Source of the DNA: Aphidius gifuensis
Taxonomy: Eukaryota; Arthropoda; Insecta; Hymenoptera; Braconidae
Reading direction: 5' to 3'
NCBI RefSeq assembly: GCF_014905175.1
Contig: NC_057791.1
Location: 3,038,001-3,102,000, forward strand
DNA: 64,000 nt
A program made the position numbers and the translations under genes. The notes beneath the pieces were generated by a model that made no database searches, had not been told where the DNA came from, and worked only from the letters and a program-made list of their open reading frames with translations. Position 1 is the stretch's first letter; every line of letters begins with the position of its first letter. This document shows positions 1 to 12,789 of this stretch, piece after piece.

Positions 1-56
1 GCATTTGACATAGATATACATGTATATAATATGTGTATTAATATTTTGTATTGAAG

Positions 57-3000
57 ATGCGTTGAGTTGGATTGTTGGGATGGTAAAGGTGAAGATGAAG
101 AGCCAATTATAACACATGGTAAAGCAATGTGCACTGATATATTATTCAAGGATGTTATTTATGCTGTACGTGATACTGCATTTGTAACTAGTGATTTTCC
201 AGTTATATTGAGTTTTGAAAATCATTGTAGTAAATCACAACAACAAAAATTAGCTAAATATTGTGATGAAATACTTGGTGATTTATTATTGAGGGAACCA
301 CTCAAAGATTATCCAGTGAGTTTAATTTTTATAATTTATTTTTTTTTTATTTCTTTATAATGCATTTTAATATGATAAAATTTTTATTGCAAGTATATCC
401 AGTATGATTAATTAAAAGGATTTTTAACATAAAATCTATTATATGACATTAAACGTTTTCAACGTTTTTTTTTTTTTTTTTAAATATGATAGTGAGACTT
501 TAATTAAATTAAGCCATCATTGATATTTTAAGAGTCATTAAAAGAACATTTTTCAAAAAATTGTAGCTAATAGATTCATTTATAATTAATTCAGTTGGAG
601 CCTGGTGTACCACTTCCACCACCAAGTTTATTAAAAAGAAAAATTCTCATCAAGAACAAACGACTCAAACCGGAGGTTGAAAAACAAGAACTTGAACTTT
701 TTAAACAAGGACAATTTGTCATTGAAGATGAGGTCAAAGAAGATGCAAGTGCTCCACCAGCAATTGCAGCTGTTGTTGAACAACAAAATTCGGTAAATTA
801 AAAATTAATAATTTCAAATATAAAAATAGATAATTTTATGAAAAAAAAAATATAATAAAATTATAGGTAGACTCAGCGATTGTTGATGTTGTTGTTGCAC
901 AACAATCACAAAATCCTGGTGTTGGTGCAGCTGGTTTAGGTGATAGCTTGGAACTTGCTGCTGCTGTTATTCCATATACTGGTTCAACAACAAATGTACA
1001 TCCATGGTTATCGTCAATGGTTAATTATGCACAGCCAATAAAATTTCAAGGATTTGATGTTGCCGAACGTAAATTAATCAATAATAATAAATTAATTTTA
1101 TAATTTAATTATAATTTGTAATATTTATTTATCTATTTATATTTTAGAAAAAAATATACATCACAATATGTCGTCATTTGCTGAAAATACTGGCCTAAAT
1201 CATTTGAAAACATCGGCAATTGAATTTGTCAATTATAATAAACGTCAAATGAGTAGAATTTATCCACGTGGTACTCGTGCTGATTCATCAAATTATATGC
1301 CACAAGTAATATTTACAATTTAATATAATACAATAGAAAAAAAAATAAATAAATAAAGAGTTAAAAATATATATGTTAAATTTTTTTATGATTGAATGAT
1401 TATCTTGATTATAAATTGACCTTGTATTTTAGGTATTTTGGAACGCTGGTTGTCAAATGGTATCCTTGAATTTTCAAACGACCGATTTACCAATGCAATT
1501 GAACCAAGGAAAATTCGAATATAACGGATCATCTGGTTATTTGTTAAAGCCTGATTTTATGAGACGATCTGATCGAAGTTTCGATCCATTTGCTGAGAGT
1601 CCAGTTGATGGTGTTATTGCAACACAGTGCAGTGTCCAAGTGAGTGATGGAAAAAAAAAATAAAATTGATAATCAATTAAAAAGATTAATTAAAATAAAT
1701 ATCACATTGTGATTTTTAATTTTTCTATATTTTTTTTTTTTTCTTTTTAAGGTAATTGCTGGACAATTTTTATCAGATAAAAAAGTTGGAACTTATGTTG
1801 AAGTTGAAATGTATGGCCTACCAACAGATACAATAAGAAAAGAATTTCGTACAAGAGTAGTACCAGCAAATGGATTAAATCCAGTTTACAATGAAGAACC
1901 ATTTTTATTTAGAAAAGTTGTATTACCAGATTTAGCAACATTACGTTTTGCTGTTTATGAAGAAAATGGGAATCGTTTATTAGGTCAAAGAATATGTCCA
2001 ATATCTGGATTACAATCTGGCTATCGTCATATATCATTACGCACTGAGGCTAATTTTCCTATGTCATTGCCAATGTTATTTTGCAATATTGAAATTAAAA
2101 TTTATGTACCAGATGGATTTCAAGGTAATCTATATGCAAATAACTAAAAAATAAATTATTCATATTTAAAAATTAAACATTATTCATAGGATTAAAAAAT
2201 TATCATTTTAATTGTTATTACTATTTTTTTTTTATTAGAATTTATGGATGCACTAACAGCACCACGAGCTCACAGAAAATCTGAGATTACATCAACAGCT
2301 AAAATGAGAGGCCTGGGAATGGATGAAGGTGATAGCAGATTTTTTGCTGATACATCACAATCAAGACAGCATGAAGCTTCAAAGCCACGTGGTATGTGTA
2401 ACTTGATGCTTTATATTAATAAAAAAATTAAAAAATAATATATTAAATATTCAATATTGCCAACAGAAATAATTGAATTTGAGCCAGTAACAGTTGAATC
2501 ATTACGTCAAGAAAAAGGATATCAAAAATTAATAAGAAAACAACAAAAAGATTTAGAATCATTGAAAAAACGACAACAAAAAGAAAAAAATACCGTCCAA
2601 AAACAACAATGTGCAGCAATTGAAAAGTTAATCAAAGGAAAAAAGTGAGTATTATTATTGATATGATAAAAACCCAAAAAGAAAAACTTGACAATTGAAT
2701 GTTTATTTTTGAAAAAAATAAATAAGGGAAATAATTGGTTTAATAATTAGCAATATTGTGAAATGTAAATTATCGAAAGTATATAGATGGTAACAGGGTC
2801 AATATTTAATTTTGTATTCAGTAAACGTTTTAAGTCCCCAAGACATTTCTTAATAAACCAGTATAATTAAACTTATTATAACAGTAAATGTTGGTTCTAT
2901 TATGTAATGTTTTTTTTTTTCATATATATATTTAAAATCAATTAAATGGTGATTTAAAATAAATACTGAATAGAATAATAAATAAATAATTCATGTCAAG

Positions 3001-3732
3001 TCCCACCCTAATTTAAGTAAATTTTTTATAAAAAATTAGCAAAGCAGAATTATCGAGGGATCCAATCGTTCGTAGAGCTGTTGCTGAACAAACAACTCAA
3101 TGGTCACAACTTGCTGAAAATCAAAGACGTGAAGAACGTGATTTAGTACGTACACATCTTGAAGAAAGACGTATACAATTACGTAAATTATGTATAACTG
3201 CACAGGCAACTCAAACAAAATGTCTTATTACAAGACATGAGAGAGAAATTAAAGAAATGAATGCAAGACAAGCAAGATTATCTGTTGAAAGTATGAGAGA
3301 AGTTATGAATGATAAATCACTTAAAACACGTCAAATTAAAGAGGGTAGACTGAGAGAAAAACAACAAAATAATACTAAAAAATTTATGGAAGAACGTAAA
3401 ATATCACAAATGTTACAAAATCGTGAAAAAGAAAAATTAAAAATTATACATCAAGAACAACTTGAAGATTTACAAAAAGAAATGAATGGAGTAAGTAAAT
3501 TATTTTAATTAGTTTAATTTATTTTTTTTCTATGATTTATAAATTCTTTTGTGTTTAAAACTAATTGGTATATTATTAAAATTTAATTGAATAAAAATAT
3601 TTTCTTATAATTCATCAAATGTTTTAAAAGAAAAAAAAAAAAAAATGTATAATTATTTTCAAGGTATTGGAGATGCACAAGAATGAAGAAATTGAATACG
3701 AGTTGGGTCCAAAGAATGAGTTCTACGTGTGA
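57..3732 (+). CDS. norpA: Phospholipase C beta, norpA/PLCB4 type (5' end outside window)
   Basis: Hydrolyses PIP2 to IP3 and diacylglycerol downstream of Gq-coupled receptors at the membrane; in flies norpA is the phototransduction PLC. Ten exons by GT-AG and frame: 57-315, 595-792, 867-1068, 1148-1305, 1433-1639, 1752-2124, 2239-2391, 2467-2644, 3040-3490, 3664-3732, about 748 residues. Order: end of the catalytic X box (DCWDGKGEDEEP, then the catalytic-His motif IITHGKAM), acidic X-Y linker, Y box (FVNYNKRQMSRIYP, SSNYMPQ, FWNAGCQMVSLN), C2 domain (GQFLSDKKVGTYVEVEMYGL) and a long charged C-terminal coiled coil typical of PLC beta. The PH domain, EF hands and first catalytic His lie upstream. 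The match is closer to vertebrate PLCB4 than PLCB1, supporting norpA rather than Plc21C (judged from memory). The tail ends EFYV. Confidence 0.93.
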
Positions 3733-4892
3733 TCAATAAATGCCGAAGGTTAGCCATTAGTCACCCATCTAGATTTATAATAGCTTAAAGAAAGAAAATA
3801 TAATAATAATGAATTTTAAAAAGTTATGAATCTTATTAAAGATTTTAATTTTTAATTTAACTATTGGAATTGGGAACAAGTTCGAGTCTTCGCGTTTGCT
3901 CAATCATTTCTCACGTATTGTTATTAAAAGATGCAAAATAAATTCCTCAACTATACGTGAGAACATGATTTATCGAAATGAAATTGAAATAAAAAAAAAA
4001 ACAAACAAACAAAGTTGGGAAATGCTATAAAAAAAAAAAAAAAGTTAAACAAAGAATAAAAAAAAAAAAAATAGAATAAATAAAAATATTAAAAATATAT
4101 ATTATTCATGGTAAAAATGTATCGTATCTAGTTCCATCTTTCCTCGATATTTTTTTATACCACGTATAGTGTAGTGCGAGCGTGTAGACCGGGCAGTCAA
4201 TAAATTAATAAATTAAGTAATTAAAAAACAAAAAAAAAAAAAAAAGTGATCTAGTCAACTTAGAATTAATGAAAAAAAAAAAAAAAATTAATAAATAAAA
4301 AAATGATATGAAAAAACGAGTAGACGATAGCTTCTCGTTTCTATAATGTTCTTACTTGAATTTGTAGATTCGAATACTGTTATTACATAATGAGTTTTAT
4401 TGATTATAAATAAATAAATAAAAAAAAATGAGAGTTAAAAAACAAAATTAATAAATTAAAAATCTCTAATTAAAAAAAAAAAACAGATTATAAAAAGTAA
4501 CGAAAAAAATATATATATAAAAAAAATTAAATAAATTAAATACAAAAGCAAAAATGTACTGTGCATAAGTTCGCAAATATTGTATGATCATTGTCAATTA
4601 ATGATCAAAGCTGCGAGTGACAAGCATTGTACATCAAAACAAAAAAAAAAAATTGAATTTAGAAAATTATATAACAATGATGATATATTATTTTAAAATT
4701 ATCTTGTTTATTGCTGAAAAAAAAAGAGAAATATATATAATAAAAAAAATTAATGAGAGTAGGTATCTCTCTTGAATGCTTTAATTAGAATATATTTTAT
4801 TCATTTAATTTATTTTTTATTATACAATTGAGTAAATTTATATCCCCTGAGTAGAGTAAAAAAAATAATTTAAATAAAAAATGTATTTATTT
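3733..4892 (+). other. PLC beta 3' UTR and A-rich spacer
   Basis: No coding potential is visible. Several AATAAA-type signals lie between 3830 and 4440, so the PLC mRNA probably ends here. The rest is dense in poly-A runs. The convergent gene on the minus strand stops at 4893. Confidence 0.5.
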
Positions 4893-5379
4893 TTAGTGAT
4901 ACTCATACTCCACTTGATGATCATAACTTTCATAATGTTCTGGATCATGAATATTAATATGATCAAAATCATTTTCACCATATGAATCTAAAACCAGATG
5001 TGTATTTATATATTTTTTTTTAATCTTGTGTTAATTTTTATTAATTGTATTATTTATTTTTAGTTTTTACCTTTTGTAATTAAAACATCATGTTCAATAT
5101 GATTAAAAGTTTCTCCATCATCAACCTGAAGATTATTGGGTATTGGTACAGAATGATGATGTTGTACTTGAACATTTTGATAGCTCACAGCTCCATGTCC
5201 ATGATGAACTCCATTTAAATGAGGATTTTGTGAGTGAATTGGGTGAGTTGGTATTGATCCACAATTATACACCATCACAACGACAAGACACAACTAGAAT
5301 AATAGGTTTTTTTTTTATTTTTAAATACTATCCAACATATCAGGTATGTCATTTCACTCACAATAATGAAATTTGCCAT
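4893..5379 (-). CDS. Small His-rich secreted protein (111 aa)
   Basis: Three exons: 5379-5362 (MANFII), 5293-5071 and 4987-4893. Joined, the N terminus MANFIILCLVVVMVYNCGS is a clear signal peptide, interrupted by a phase-0 intron after six codons as in the neighbouring genes. The mature part is short, rich in His, Asn and acidic residues (HHGHG, QHHHS, DPEHYESYDHQ) and ends in YEYH, with no cysteines after the signal. Family not recognised. His clusters could bind metal or form a pH-sensitive matrix, but that is inference. The first exon is too short for an ORF scan; I chose it because it supplies the only ATG and a strong GTGAGT donor in frame. Confidence 0.72.
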
Positions 5380-6233
5380 ATTTTTTTTTCAATTTTTAAT
5401 ATTGATTTTCTTTGTTAAGTTAAAAATTAAAAAAAAATATTTTTTTTTATTTAGAAGAGGAGTTGTTGTTGTTTATCCATATAACTAAAATAAACTGATG
5501 GTAAAATTGAGGTGCTGTTGGTTTTATACCCATTACATCTTGAATTAAATTACGAAATTCATGTGAATAGTAAAAACAACATTATGACAGGATGTTTATT
5601 ATACGACGATGAAAAATCCATACGAGTATCATTTATTATTAAAAAAGAGAGTGGTGTGAGTATAAGAAACTTATTTTTTTTTTTTCTTGTTGACTTCAAA
5701 CGTAAACCTTATACAATTTTGTAATAAAAAAAAAAATACATATACATCTTTATAATTATTATTTTCTTTGATTAGAATAAATTATTAATAAAGTAATTAT
5801 TCAAGTTACATCATCAAAGTAAATCATCCAATTACTGACGTACAAATTTATTCATCACAATAATATACACTAGTATGAGAATCACATTAATCTATTGAAC
5901 GAAAAAATAAAATAAAATCGTCTAACGTTATGCAAACGATCCCATTGTAAGTAAGTACAAATAAATAAATCAAATAAATCAAAGAAAACTTGTAAAATAG
6001 TAAATTTATCTGGAGCAATAAATTTTATTTCAACATTTTTATTTATTTATTTTTTTTTTTCTACCAAGCATTTGAGTTAAATAAATTCATCCTTGTTTTA
6101 GAAAAAAAATAACAAACAACATTTTACAATTCACAGGATAATTATTTTATTAAATAAAATAAAAAAACAAGATTATATACCGTGTACAAATAAGATGATA
6201 ATACAAAATGAAAAAAAAATAAATAAATAACAA
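5380..6233. other. AT-rich intergenic region
   Basis: It contains the upstream region of the His-rich gene and the 3' flank of the next minus-strand gene. Short plus-strand open frames (5143-5418 and 5512-5724) lack splice, signal or compositional support and are taken as chance. Confidence 0.5.
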
Positions 6234-7136
6234 TTACTTGTCGCATGGTTCAATATGTTCATGATGTTTGACAATTGGTGCAGTTGGTAAATAATGTAAA
6301 TTTGGACGAATTGGAGCTTGATGAATAATTGGCTTGGCATAAGTTGGTTGTACATGAATTATTTGAGGTGATGATATACGTTGATGTATTGATTGATATG
6401 ATATTTGATTATTTGTACATGGCTTGCAATCTTTTGGATGATCATCCTTATAAATAATTCCAGGATTATTAAAATTATTTGCTTGAGCAGAATGATAGTT
6501 AAGTGGTTTAATCCAATCCTTTTGTGTTGGTAAATACATTGGTACATGATAATTTGGTGCATATGCATGTTGTGTTTGTGGCATTTGCCAATAATTATTT
6601 TGTTCTTTAATCATTGGTTGTACTTGAATTGTTTCATGTTTATATTGTTGTTGATTATAGACAGGTATTGTTACTTGAGGCTTCATCCATTCTAATGATG
6701 GCTTTGGAATATATTCATTTGATGATTGATAAATATATTGTTTAAGTGGACTTTGTGCTGGTGGTCCATATACTGGCTTTGGTGGTCCATACACGGGCTT
6801 TGGTGGTCCATAAACTGGTGGTAAATATGGTGTTGGTAATTTTGGCATATCATAATGTTGATAATATGGTGTTGGACATGGTGGTGTTGTTGGTATAATA
6901 CCATGATTTAAATATCTTTTAACTTTTGTTGTTTCAGGCATTGCTTGATTTTTTTCAGGCACTTTAACTGTTATTGATTCAACCAATGCTAGCCATACCA
7001 GGCTTAAAACCTTTTTTTTTTTTTATTATTTTTTTTTTTTTTATTAAACAATAAAAATGATAAAATATAAATAAATAAATATTTTTATATAAATTAAATC
7101 TATTTTTATCGACACTCTACTTACCAATCGTCTCAT
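6234..7136 (-). CDS. Secreted Pro/Tyr/His-rich protein with VYGPP repeats (262 aa)
   Basis: Two exons: 7136-7125 (MRRL) and 7010-6234. The joined start MRRLVLSLVWLALVES is a signal peptide. A short segment ends in KVKR (residues 33-36), a possible dibasic cleavage site, before a mature chain rich in Pro, Tyr, His and Gln. Near residues 70-95 there are three tandem 7-residue units of the type (K)PVYGPPK, seen in DNA as 21-nt repeats around 6764-6815. Cys occurs only sparsely (CKPC, C-terminal CDK). YGPP repeats are common in insect cuticle and chorion structural proteins, so a structural extracellular role is likely but not proven. A TATA box (minus strand) sits near 7291-7300. Confidence 0.8.
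6764..6815 (-). repeat. 21-nt coding tandem repeat (PVYGPPK units)
   Basis: On the plus strand the core ggtccatayacnggctttgg recurs three times with a 21-nt period and gives a heptapeptide repeat in the encoded protein. Confidence 0.75.
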
Positions 7137-7833
7137 TTTTCTTGATTTATTGATGAGATATTTTTTTTAAAGTTAATAAAAATTTATTCTTTTTTTTTTT
7201 TAATTTCACTCACTATATCTCGAGTATCCTATTTTTGAATTTTCAGAAGAGTGTTGAAAAAGATACTGCTTCTATATCGTTCAATTCACTCGTTTTTATA
7301 AACTTATTTTTGTCTTGAGTAGGGTACTATTAGAGCAATCATTATTTTAACTTGTTCGGAATTCCCTTAAGAGGCGTAAAAACTTATGCAATTATCGGTT
7401 ATTTCCTGAATAAATATCCTCCGGCTATCAAAATTACAAGGTATTGCATTTTGTACGTGCTAGGACAACCTAACTAGATCAAATACTTGGAATTTAAATT
7501 GAAAAAATATAAAATAATTTTTTACTTCATTTTTTATAAATAAATTAAGTAAAATAATAATAATAATAATCATAATCATAAATATCAAACGTGTGGGACT
7601 TGAATTTAAAAAAAAAAAAAATGTTTTAATTAAAATAATTGATTTTTAATTTTAAATTATATTAGTTGAAATATAAAATAAATATTTAATAACTTAATAA
7701 TAATATTTTATTGATATATAAATAAATGTTCAAATTATTTCACAATATAAAAATATAATTTGAACTCAGTCGAAATTAATAAACAGCTTTTGGCTTAAAT
7801 ATTTTTACACAATAAATTTTTATGTTTTATAGA
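7137..7833. other. Promoter region and spacer
   Basis: It holds a minus-strand TATA-like TATAAAAACG near 7291-7300, about 155 bp upstream of the start codon at 7136, followed by poly-A/T spacer. No gene seen. Confidence 0.5.
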
Positions 7834-8479
7834 TTATTGATTTTTCCAAGCGTCTTTATTCTGATGATGAAATACATGACGATAAACTGGTACAGGATAT
7901 GGTTTCTATTAAAACAAATAAATTAAAAATAAAATTAATAAACATTTAAATAAAATAATTAAAATTAATATTTAAATGTAAATAATATACTCACTGGTAT
8001 TGGCACAGGAAAATGTTTTTCAACTGTAACTGGATATGGTTTTTCAACAACAAAAGGTACCTTTAATTAAAAAATAAATTAATTATATTAAAAATAAATT
8101 TTTAACAAACGAAATATTATTATTAAAATGATTTTTTTAATACTTTTTTTTCAATGAAATATGGTTCAAGTTGTTCAGTTGGTACTTCTATACGTTTAAC
8201 AACTTCATATGGAATTAAAACTGGAACAGGTACTTCATGTGTTTTAATTTCTTGTTGAGGTACCTGATGAGATTCTTGAAATGCATTTTTTTTATAACGT
8301 GATAAAATTGTTGCTGAATTTAAAGTATCATTTTTAGATGAATAATTTTCAGCTGTTACAATTGCAACAATTGATGCAATAATCTGCAAATAATTTAATA
8401 AATAATTTAAATTTGTTACAGGTAATTTTTTAAATAATTTATGTTTACATATTTATTGTGTACTTACAAATATTTTCAT
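7834..8479 (-). CDS. Secreted PVPV/VEK-repeat structural protein (129 aa)
   Basis: Four exons: 8479-8468 (MKIF), 8383-8144, 8060-7995 and 7905-7834; phases agree. MKIFIIASIVAIVTAE is a signal peptide. The mature chain has motifs of alternating hydrophobic residue and Pro: VPVPVLIPYEVVKRIEVP, EPYFIEKK, VVEKPYPVTVEKHFPVPIP, PYPVPVYRHVF. This low-complexity Pro/Val style occurs in many insect cuticle-associated secreted proteins; I cannot assign a named family. It matches the next gene (9624-10296) in exon layout and in the EPY(F/V)(I/V)EKK and VVEKPYPV blocks, so the two are tandem paralogues. A TATA box lies at about 8594-8601 (minus strand). Confidence 0.82.
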
Positions 8480-9623
8480 GTTGATAATAACGTTAAAATA
8501 AACTACTGTTAAATGGTCGTTGACTTTTCAAGATGGTACGTAATGATCAGGTTGATGTGATCTCAATGATGTCTACAAAGTCATGGTCATGTGTTTATAT
8601 ACCAAGCGCAACTTTCTCCCTTCTCTTCTATTACCTAGATGCGTTTAAATTGCCAGTATCGAGTACTCGTTAACCTGACCCCAAACCAGATTTTCATCTT
8701 ATCAAAATTGTTCTATATTATTTTTTATTATTTGTTTTTATTTTTTTATAACGAGTGAAATTGCTCTCATTATAAATTTTATCAATACAATAAAAAATAT
8801 CATTCATTTATATATATATTTTTTTTTTCCAGTTGACATTATTTTTCTCTATTAATGAGGAAATAAATTGATGAATATAAAACTGACAATAAGTCAGTCA
8901 ACAATGATGATATTCAGAGTGACGGTACTTCAAACTTATGACCTAATTCTGAATTAAACAAGCCGCGTGTGCCTAAGGGTTACCAAGCTAGGTTTGAAGA
9001 AAGAAAAAAAAGAAAAAAATTAGGTCACGAATACATGAGTACCTCGTAAAAACATACGAGATTAAAAATAATTGCAACGTAAGAACGATTAATGATTAAA
9101 GCTGAACATATATATACGTTTTATTTTTATTTTTTATTATTGTTATAAAAAAATATTCGTTTTTTCTATAACGAAGAGCTGCAGCATTATCGATTCCAAT
9201 CAATATCAGCAAAGCTTTCTACATTAATATAGGTATATTTTTTTTTTTTTTAGGTATTGAATATGAATATGATTAGTGACACCTGAAGCTACCGCTACTG
9301 TGATTTAATAAAAAAATGAAAGTGTAATTTTGAGTAAAAGTTACAAATTAACATCCATCAAGAGGACAATGAACTATCGATGGAAATTATCTTCAAAAGT
9401 GGAACTAATTTGTTTATTTTATAAATTGCTATAATAAAAAGATAATCATAAAAATAAAATTTATGTATATACTTTTTTTTTTTAATTTATTTTTATTGTT
9501 AAATCTATCAACGTTTTTATTATAAAAATTAATTTATATTTATTATTACAACAAGTATTTACTTATGAAGAAAAGAAATAACAAATTTATACATAAAATA
9601 ATATTAAAAAAAAAGAAATTAAT
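8480..9623. other. Promoter and AT-rich spacer
   Basis: A TATATAAA box on the minus strand (about 8594-8601) lies ~115 bp upstream of the ATG at 8479. The rest shows no ORF or RNA gene I can support. Confidence 0.5.
8594..8601 (-). promoter_or_regulatory. TATA box
   Basis: Minus-strand TATATAAA about 115 bp upstream of the start codon at 8479, in the position expected for a core promoter with a short 5' UTR. Confidence 0.6.
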
Positions 9624-10296
9624 TTAATGATAACGATAAACATGTTTGTAAATTGGCACATGAACAATGTATGGTCTTGCAACAGGTACTTCAAACTTTT
9701 TATCAACATAAACAGGGTATGGTTTTTCAACAACAAATTCAACCTAAAAAAAAAAAACAAAATACAATTATTATGTTTGATTTATATTACAACTAGATAT
9801 TAAATATGTTTAAATAAATTTTTTTTTTTTTTTACTTTTTTTTCTACAACATAAGGCTCGAATTTGTCATATGGAACTTCAACATTTTGTACAACTTCAA
9901 CTGGAAAAGGTACAGGTATTTTAAGTGGATGACTATAAGGCTGTGGTATTGGAATTTTTATTTCTTTATCTTCTTTTACGGGCACTGGATGAGGAATCGG
10001 TATTGCTGAAAAAAAAAAAAAAACAAACCATAATTATTTAAGCATGGTTGAGACAATGGATTATAATTAAAAAATTTTATTTTCACTCACCATATTTTTT
10101 GTAAATTGGTACTTCAATTGGTTTTGTTTTTTCTTCATAAGTTGAATGAACTTGATGATTGTAATAATCACTTGCTACAACTGATGAAAAAGTTCCAACA
10201 ATTCCAATAAATATCTGAAATAAAAGCTATATTTAAATAAATATTTTAACTTGAAAAAAAAAACGAACAAAAATTTTTACTAACAATGAAGCTCAT
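9624..10296 (-). CDS. Secreted PVPV/VEK-repeat structural protein (141 aa)
   Basis: Four exons: 10296-10285 (MSFI), 10214-10091, 10005-9836 and 9743-9624; all phases agree. The joined start MSFIIFIGIVGTFSSVVAS is a signal peptide. The mature chain alternates Pro with Val/Ile (IPIPHPVPV, KIPIPQPYSHPLKIPVPFPV), then FEPYVVEKK, VEFVVEKPYPVYVDKKFEVP and a Tyr/His tail (YKHVYRYH). Exon borders fall at the same protein blocks as in the gene at 7834-8479, indicating tandem duplication. Probably an extracellular structural protein; the exact role is unknown. A TATATAAG box on the minus strand at about 10348-10355 lies ~52 bp upstream of the ATG. Confidence 0.85.
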
Positions 10297-11305
10297 GATG
10301 ATGGATCGCTAGTCAAGATTGAAATGATAGTTGTGATAAAATACTTGCTTATATACTTGCGTAGTAAAAAAAATACTATCACCTTTCACTAAAACAATCA
10401 AAATCATATATAAAGTGCAAAATATTAATAAGGGCGTTTACCATGTGATTTATTTTTAAATAAAATTTAAAATAAAGATCTCAATGCTTCGACAATCTCT
10501 GTAGATTAGTTTTTTTATTTTCTTTTATCTTTTTTATTGCGTGATTATGTGGTACAAAAATAATTGTCAAATTACAGTTGATGAAGCGGAAGTCATACAG
10601 TTTTTTGCTAATAGATATATCTAAATTACCTGTGAATGTTATTTAGTAAAATAGCTATATTTATTTTCATGAAAGTAATCAGTATTTTTATAATAATATG
10701 TTGATTGTTTTTAAATTGTCTCATGAAAAAAATAAACAAATAAATAAACTCACTCGGTTTAAATATTATAACAATGGCAGAAAATTAAAAATGAATTTCA
10801 GACTTTTTTTTCTTCTATGAAATTCTTTAAAATAATTAATAATTTTTAACGTCAATAAATTTGAGACAAAAAAAAAAATACAATACTTGAAAAAGGAAGT
10901 CATTGATGAAGTTTTAATCGGTTCAAGTGAATGTTGAATAGAGAATGTCCAATAGCTTGAATCCTTTTATCCTTAATTTTTTGAATCAAGTTAAACAATT
11001 GAGATTAAACTTTCGCTTGCAAAGTGAATACAAAAAAAAAAAATTAATAATATCCTTACATTATTAGTTGAACTGATTTCTCATTAAATTAAAAATATAT
11101 ATATAAAAGAATGACACTTTCAAACAATTATACATGTTGGAAGAAATTGAATTCATTTTCAAATGTAATTTCCTTTTCAAATTTATTTTATACTACGTGT
11201 TATACATTTTTAAAAAAATAATTTTTTTAATAACCAGAAACTTGATTACAACATGTCTTGATCATTAAATTATTTTTAGAATAATTTTTTATATAAAAAA
11301 TTAAT
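10297..11305. other. Promoter and AT-rich spacer
   Basis: TATATAAG (minus) lies at 10348-10355 and a CTTTCACT element at 10383-10390. No gene seen in the remainder. Confidence 0.5.
10348..10355 (-). promoter_or_regulatory. TATA box
   Basis: Minus-strand TATATAAG about 52 bp upstream of the ATG at 10296. Confidence 0.6.
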
Positions 11306-12270
11306 TCAATAGCTTTTGTGAATGATAGTTTTGTATGTGGGTAGTTTTATTGGCACGTGTTTGATTACATTGACGGGTATATTTCTCTGAACTGTGTATG
11401 GAACATTTTTTACAATTGGAATTGGAATTATTTTTTCAATTGGTGTTGGTATTTTTTTTTCAACTTTATTGTAAACAGTTTTAATTATCTGAAATTAACA
11501 AAACATATTAATATATATTTTAAGTAATTTAAGAATTAATTTTGTATTTAACTAATTAATATTTACTTTGTAGGGAATTGGCTGAATGACAGGTACAAAT
11601 ATTGGATAAGGTTGAGCCACTGTTTTAACAATTGGATTTGTTATTTTAATTGGTACTTCCTCAACAAGTGGTTCACCTGTAAAAATGTAATTAAAAATTT
11701 TGTCTTTAATAAATCTTGTATCACATTGTTTATTTGTGGCTAATTAATATAATTTTTTTTTTTTTTTGCAGACAAAAGTGAAAGAAAAGATTGTCTCACC
11801 AATTTCCTCAACGACGGGAATAACTCTATCTTGATTTTTCTTGGGTATTTTAATTTTATAGTCCCATGGTACATTTGATATTTCTTTTAATCCAAAAGAA
11901 GCAACTGGCCAATTTTCTATCTCAATTTCATGCTCTGTAAGTTTATTTTAAATAAAAAATTTTATCAATAACATCAGTATTTCAAGATAAATAAAACGAA
12001 GAGTAAAAAAAATATTTTTTTAAACCTGAATGTTCTAGGGTGATTGCGGGTAAATGATGAGAATATTTCTCAAGGGAAATTTCACCCAAAGAAATACCAT
12101 TTTCATGACTTTCAAAAACACTTCCGAAACAAATATCCACTATGAATAATAATTGTACAACCACCTTGAATATAAATTGAAGAATTGATATATAAAATAA
12201 ACAGGTAAATATTTTTAAATAATATAAATAAATTTTTTTTACATACAATGTTTATTTGATTTTTCATCAT
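11306..12270 (-). CDS. Secreted PIPI/VEK-type structural protein (about 196 aa)
   Basis: Five exons: 12270-12247 (MMKNQINI), 12164-12026, 11934-11800, 11676-11567 and 11488-11306; phases agree. The hydrophobic start continues VVVQLLFIVDICFGS, a signal peptide, interrupted by a phase-0 intron. The first half is ordinary mixed sequence (LEHS, WPVASFGLKEISNVPWDYKI). The second half has the cluster style: PYPIFVPVIQPIPYK, KVEKKIPTPIEKIIPIPIV and PVNVIKHVPIKLP. It is a divergent member of the PVPV/VEK group between 7.8 and 15.8 kb. The second Met codon, one codon downstream, could also be the start. The donor after 12026 (GTTTAA) is weak, so that junction is the least certain. Confidence 0.75.
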
Positions 12271-12789
12271 TTCACTTTCAGACAAATATGACAACTCAAA
12301 AATTATATTTATGCACAGTATGTTTTCTATATATATATTATGTACCCCACTATTTTATTTATCAAAAACAGTATATGCATTCACTCTGTCAGAATATTAA
12401 TAATTTCATAACACAACCCTTCTCAATTTATCAAATGTATTTCCGCCTTTCCTTCATATTCAAAATTTATATGAAAATTCATTTTTCGTGTTAAAAAAAA
12501 TTTCAATTCAAGTTGGAATTATTACAAATAAAATCATTTGAACAATGTCTTTTTATTTAACAAATATTATTTTTATTATAAAAAACAAAAAATATAAAAT
12601 ATATAAAAACAGAACAATAAGTATAACAAAGATAATAAAATAATAAAAATATTTACAACATAAAAAGTTATAAAAAAACAAATAATTATATATATTTTTT
12701 GTAGATAAATCATTCATCCAAAAAAAAAAATTTCTTTTCTTTATAAAATCATTGATTATCTAATAATAAAATTGAGATAAGCTTACTTT
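12271..12789. other. Spacer between minus-strand genes
   Basis: It holds the upstream region of the preceding gene and the A-rich 3' flank of the next. The plus-strand frame at 12288-12494 is AT-rich and unsupported. Confidence 0.45.

Noticed and set aside
3036..3218. 60-aa minus frame rich in Val/Leu/Phe
   Set aside because: Antisense to the coiled-coil exon of PLC beta.
5143..5724. Plus-strand frames of 91 and 70 aa
   Set aside because: The first is antisense to the spliced His-rich gene. The second is AT-rich with a poly-F run and no support.
11760..11772. Plus-strand acceptor-like tttttttttttgcag
   Set aside because: It has no plus-strand exon after it and overlaps the minus-strand intron next to the exon ending at 11800.
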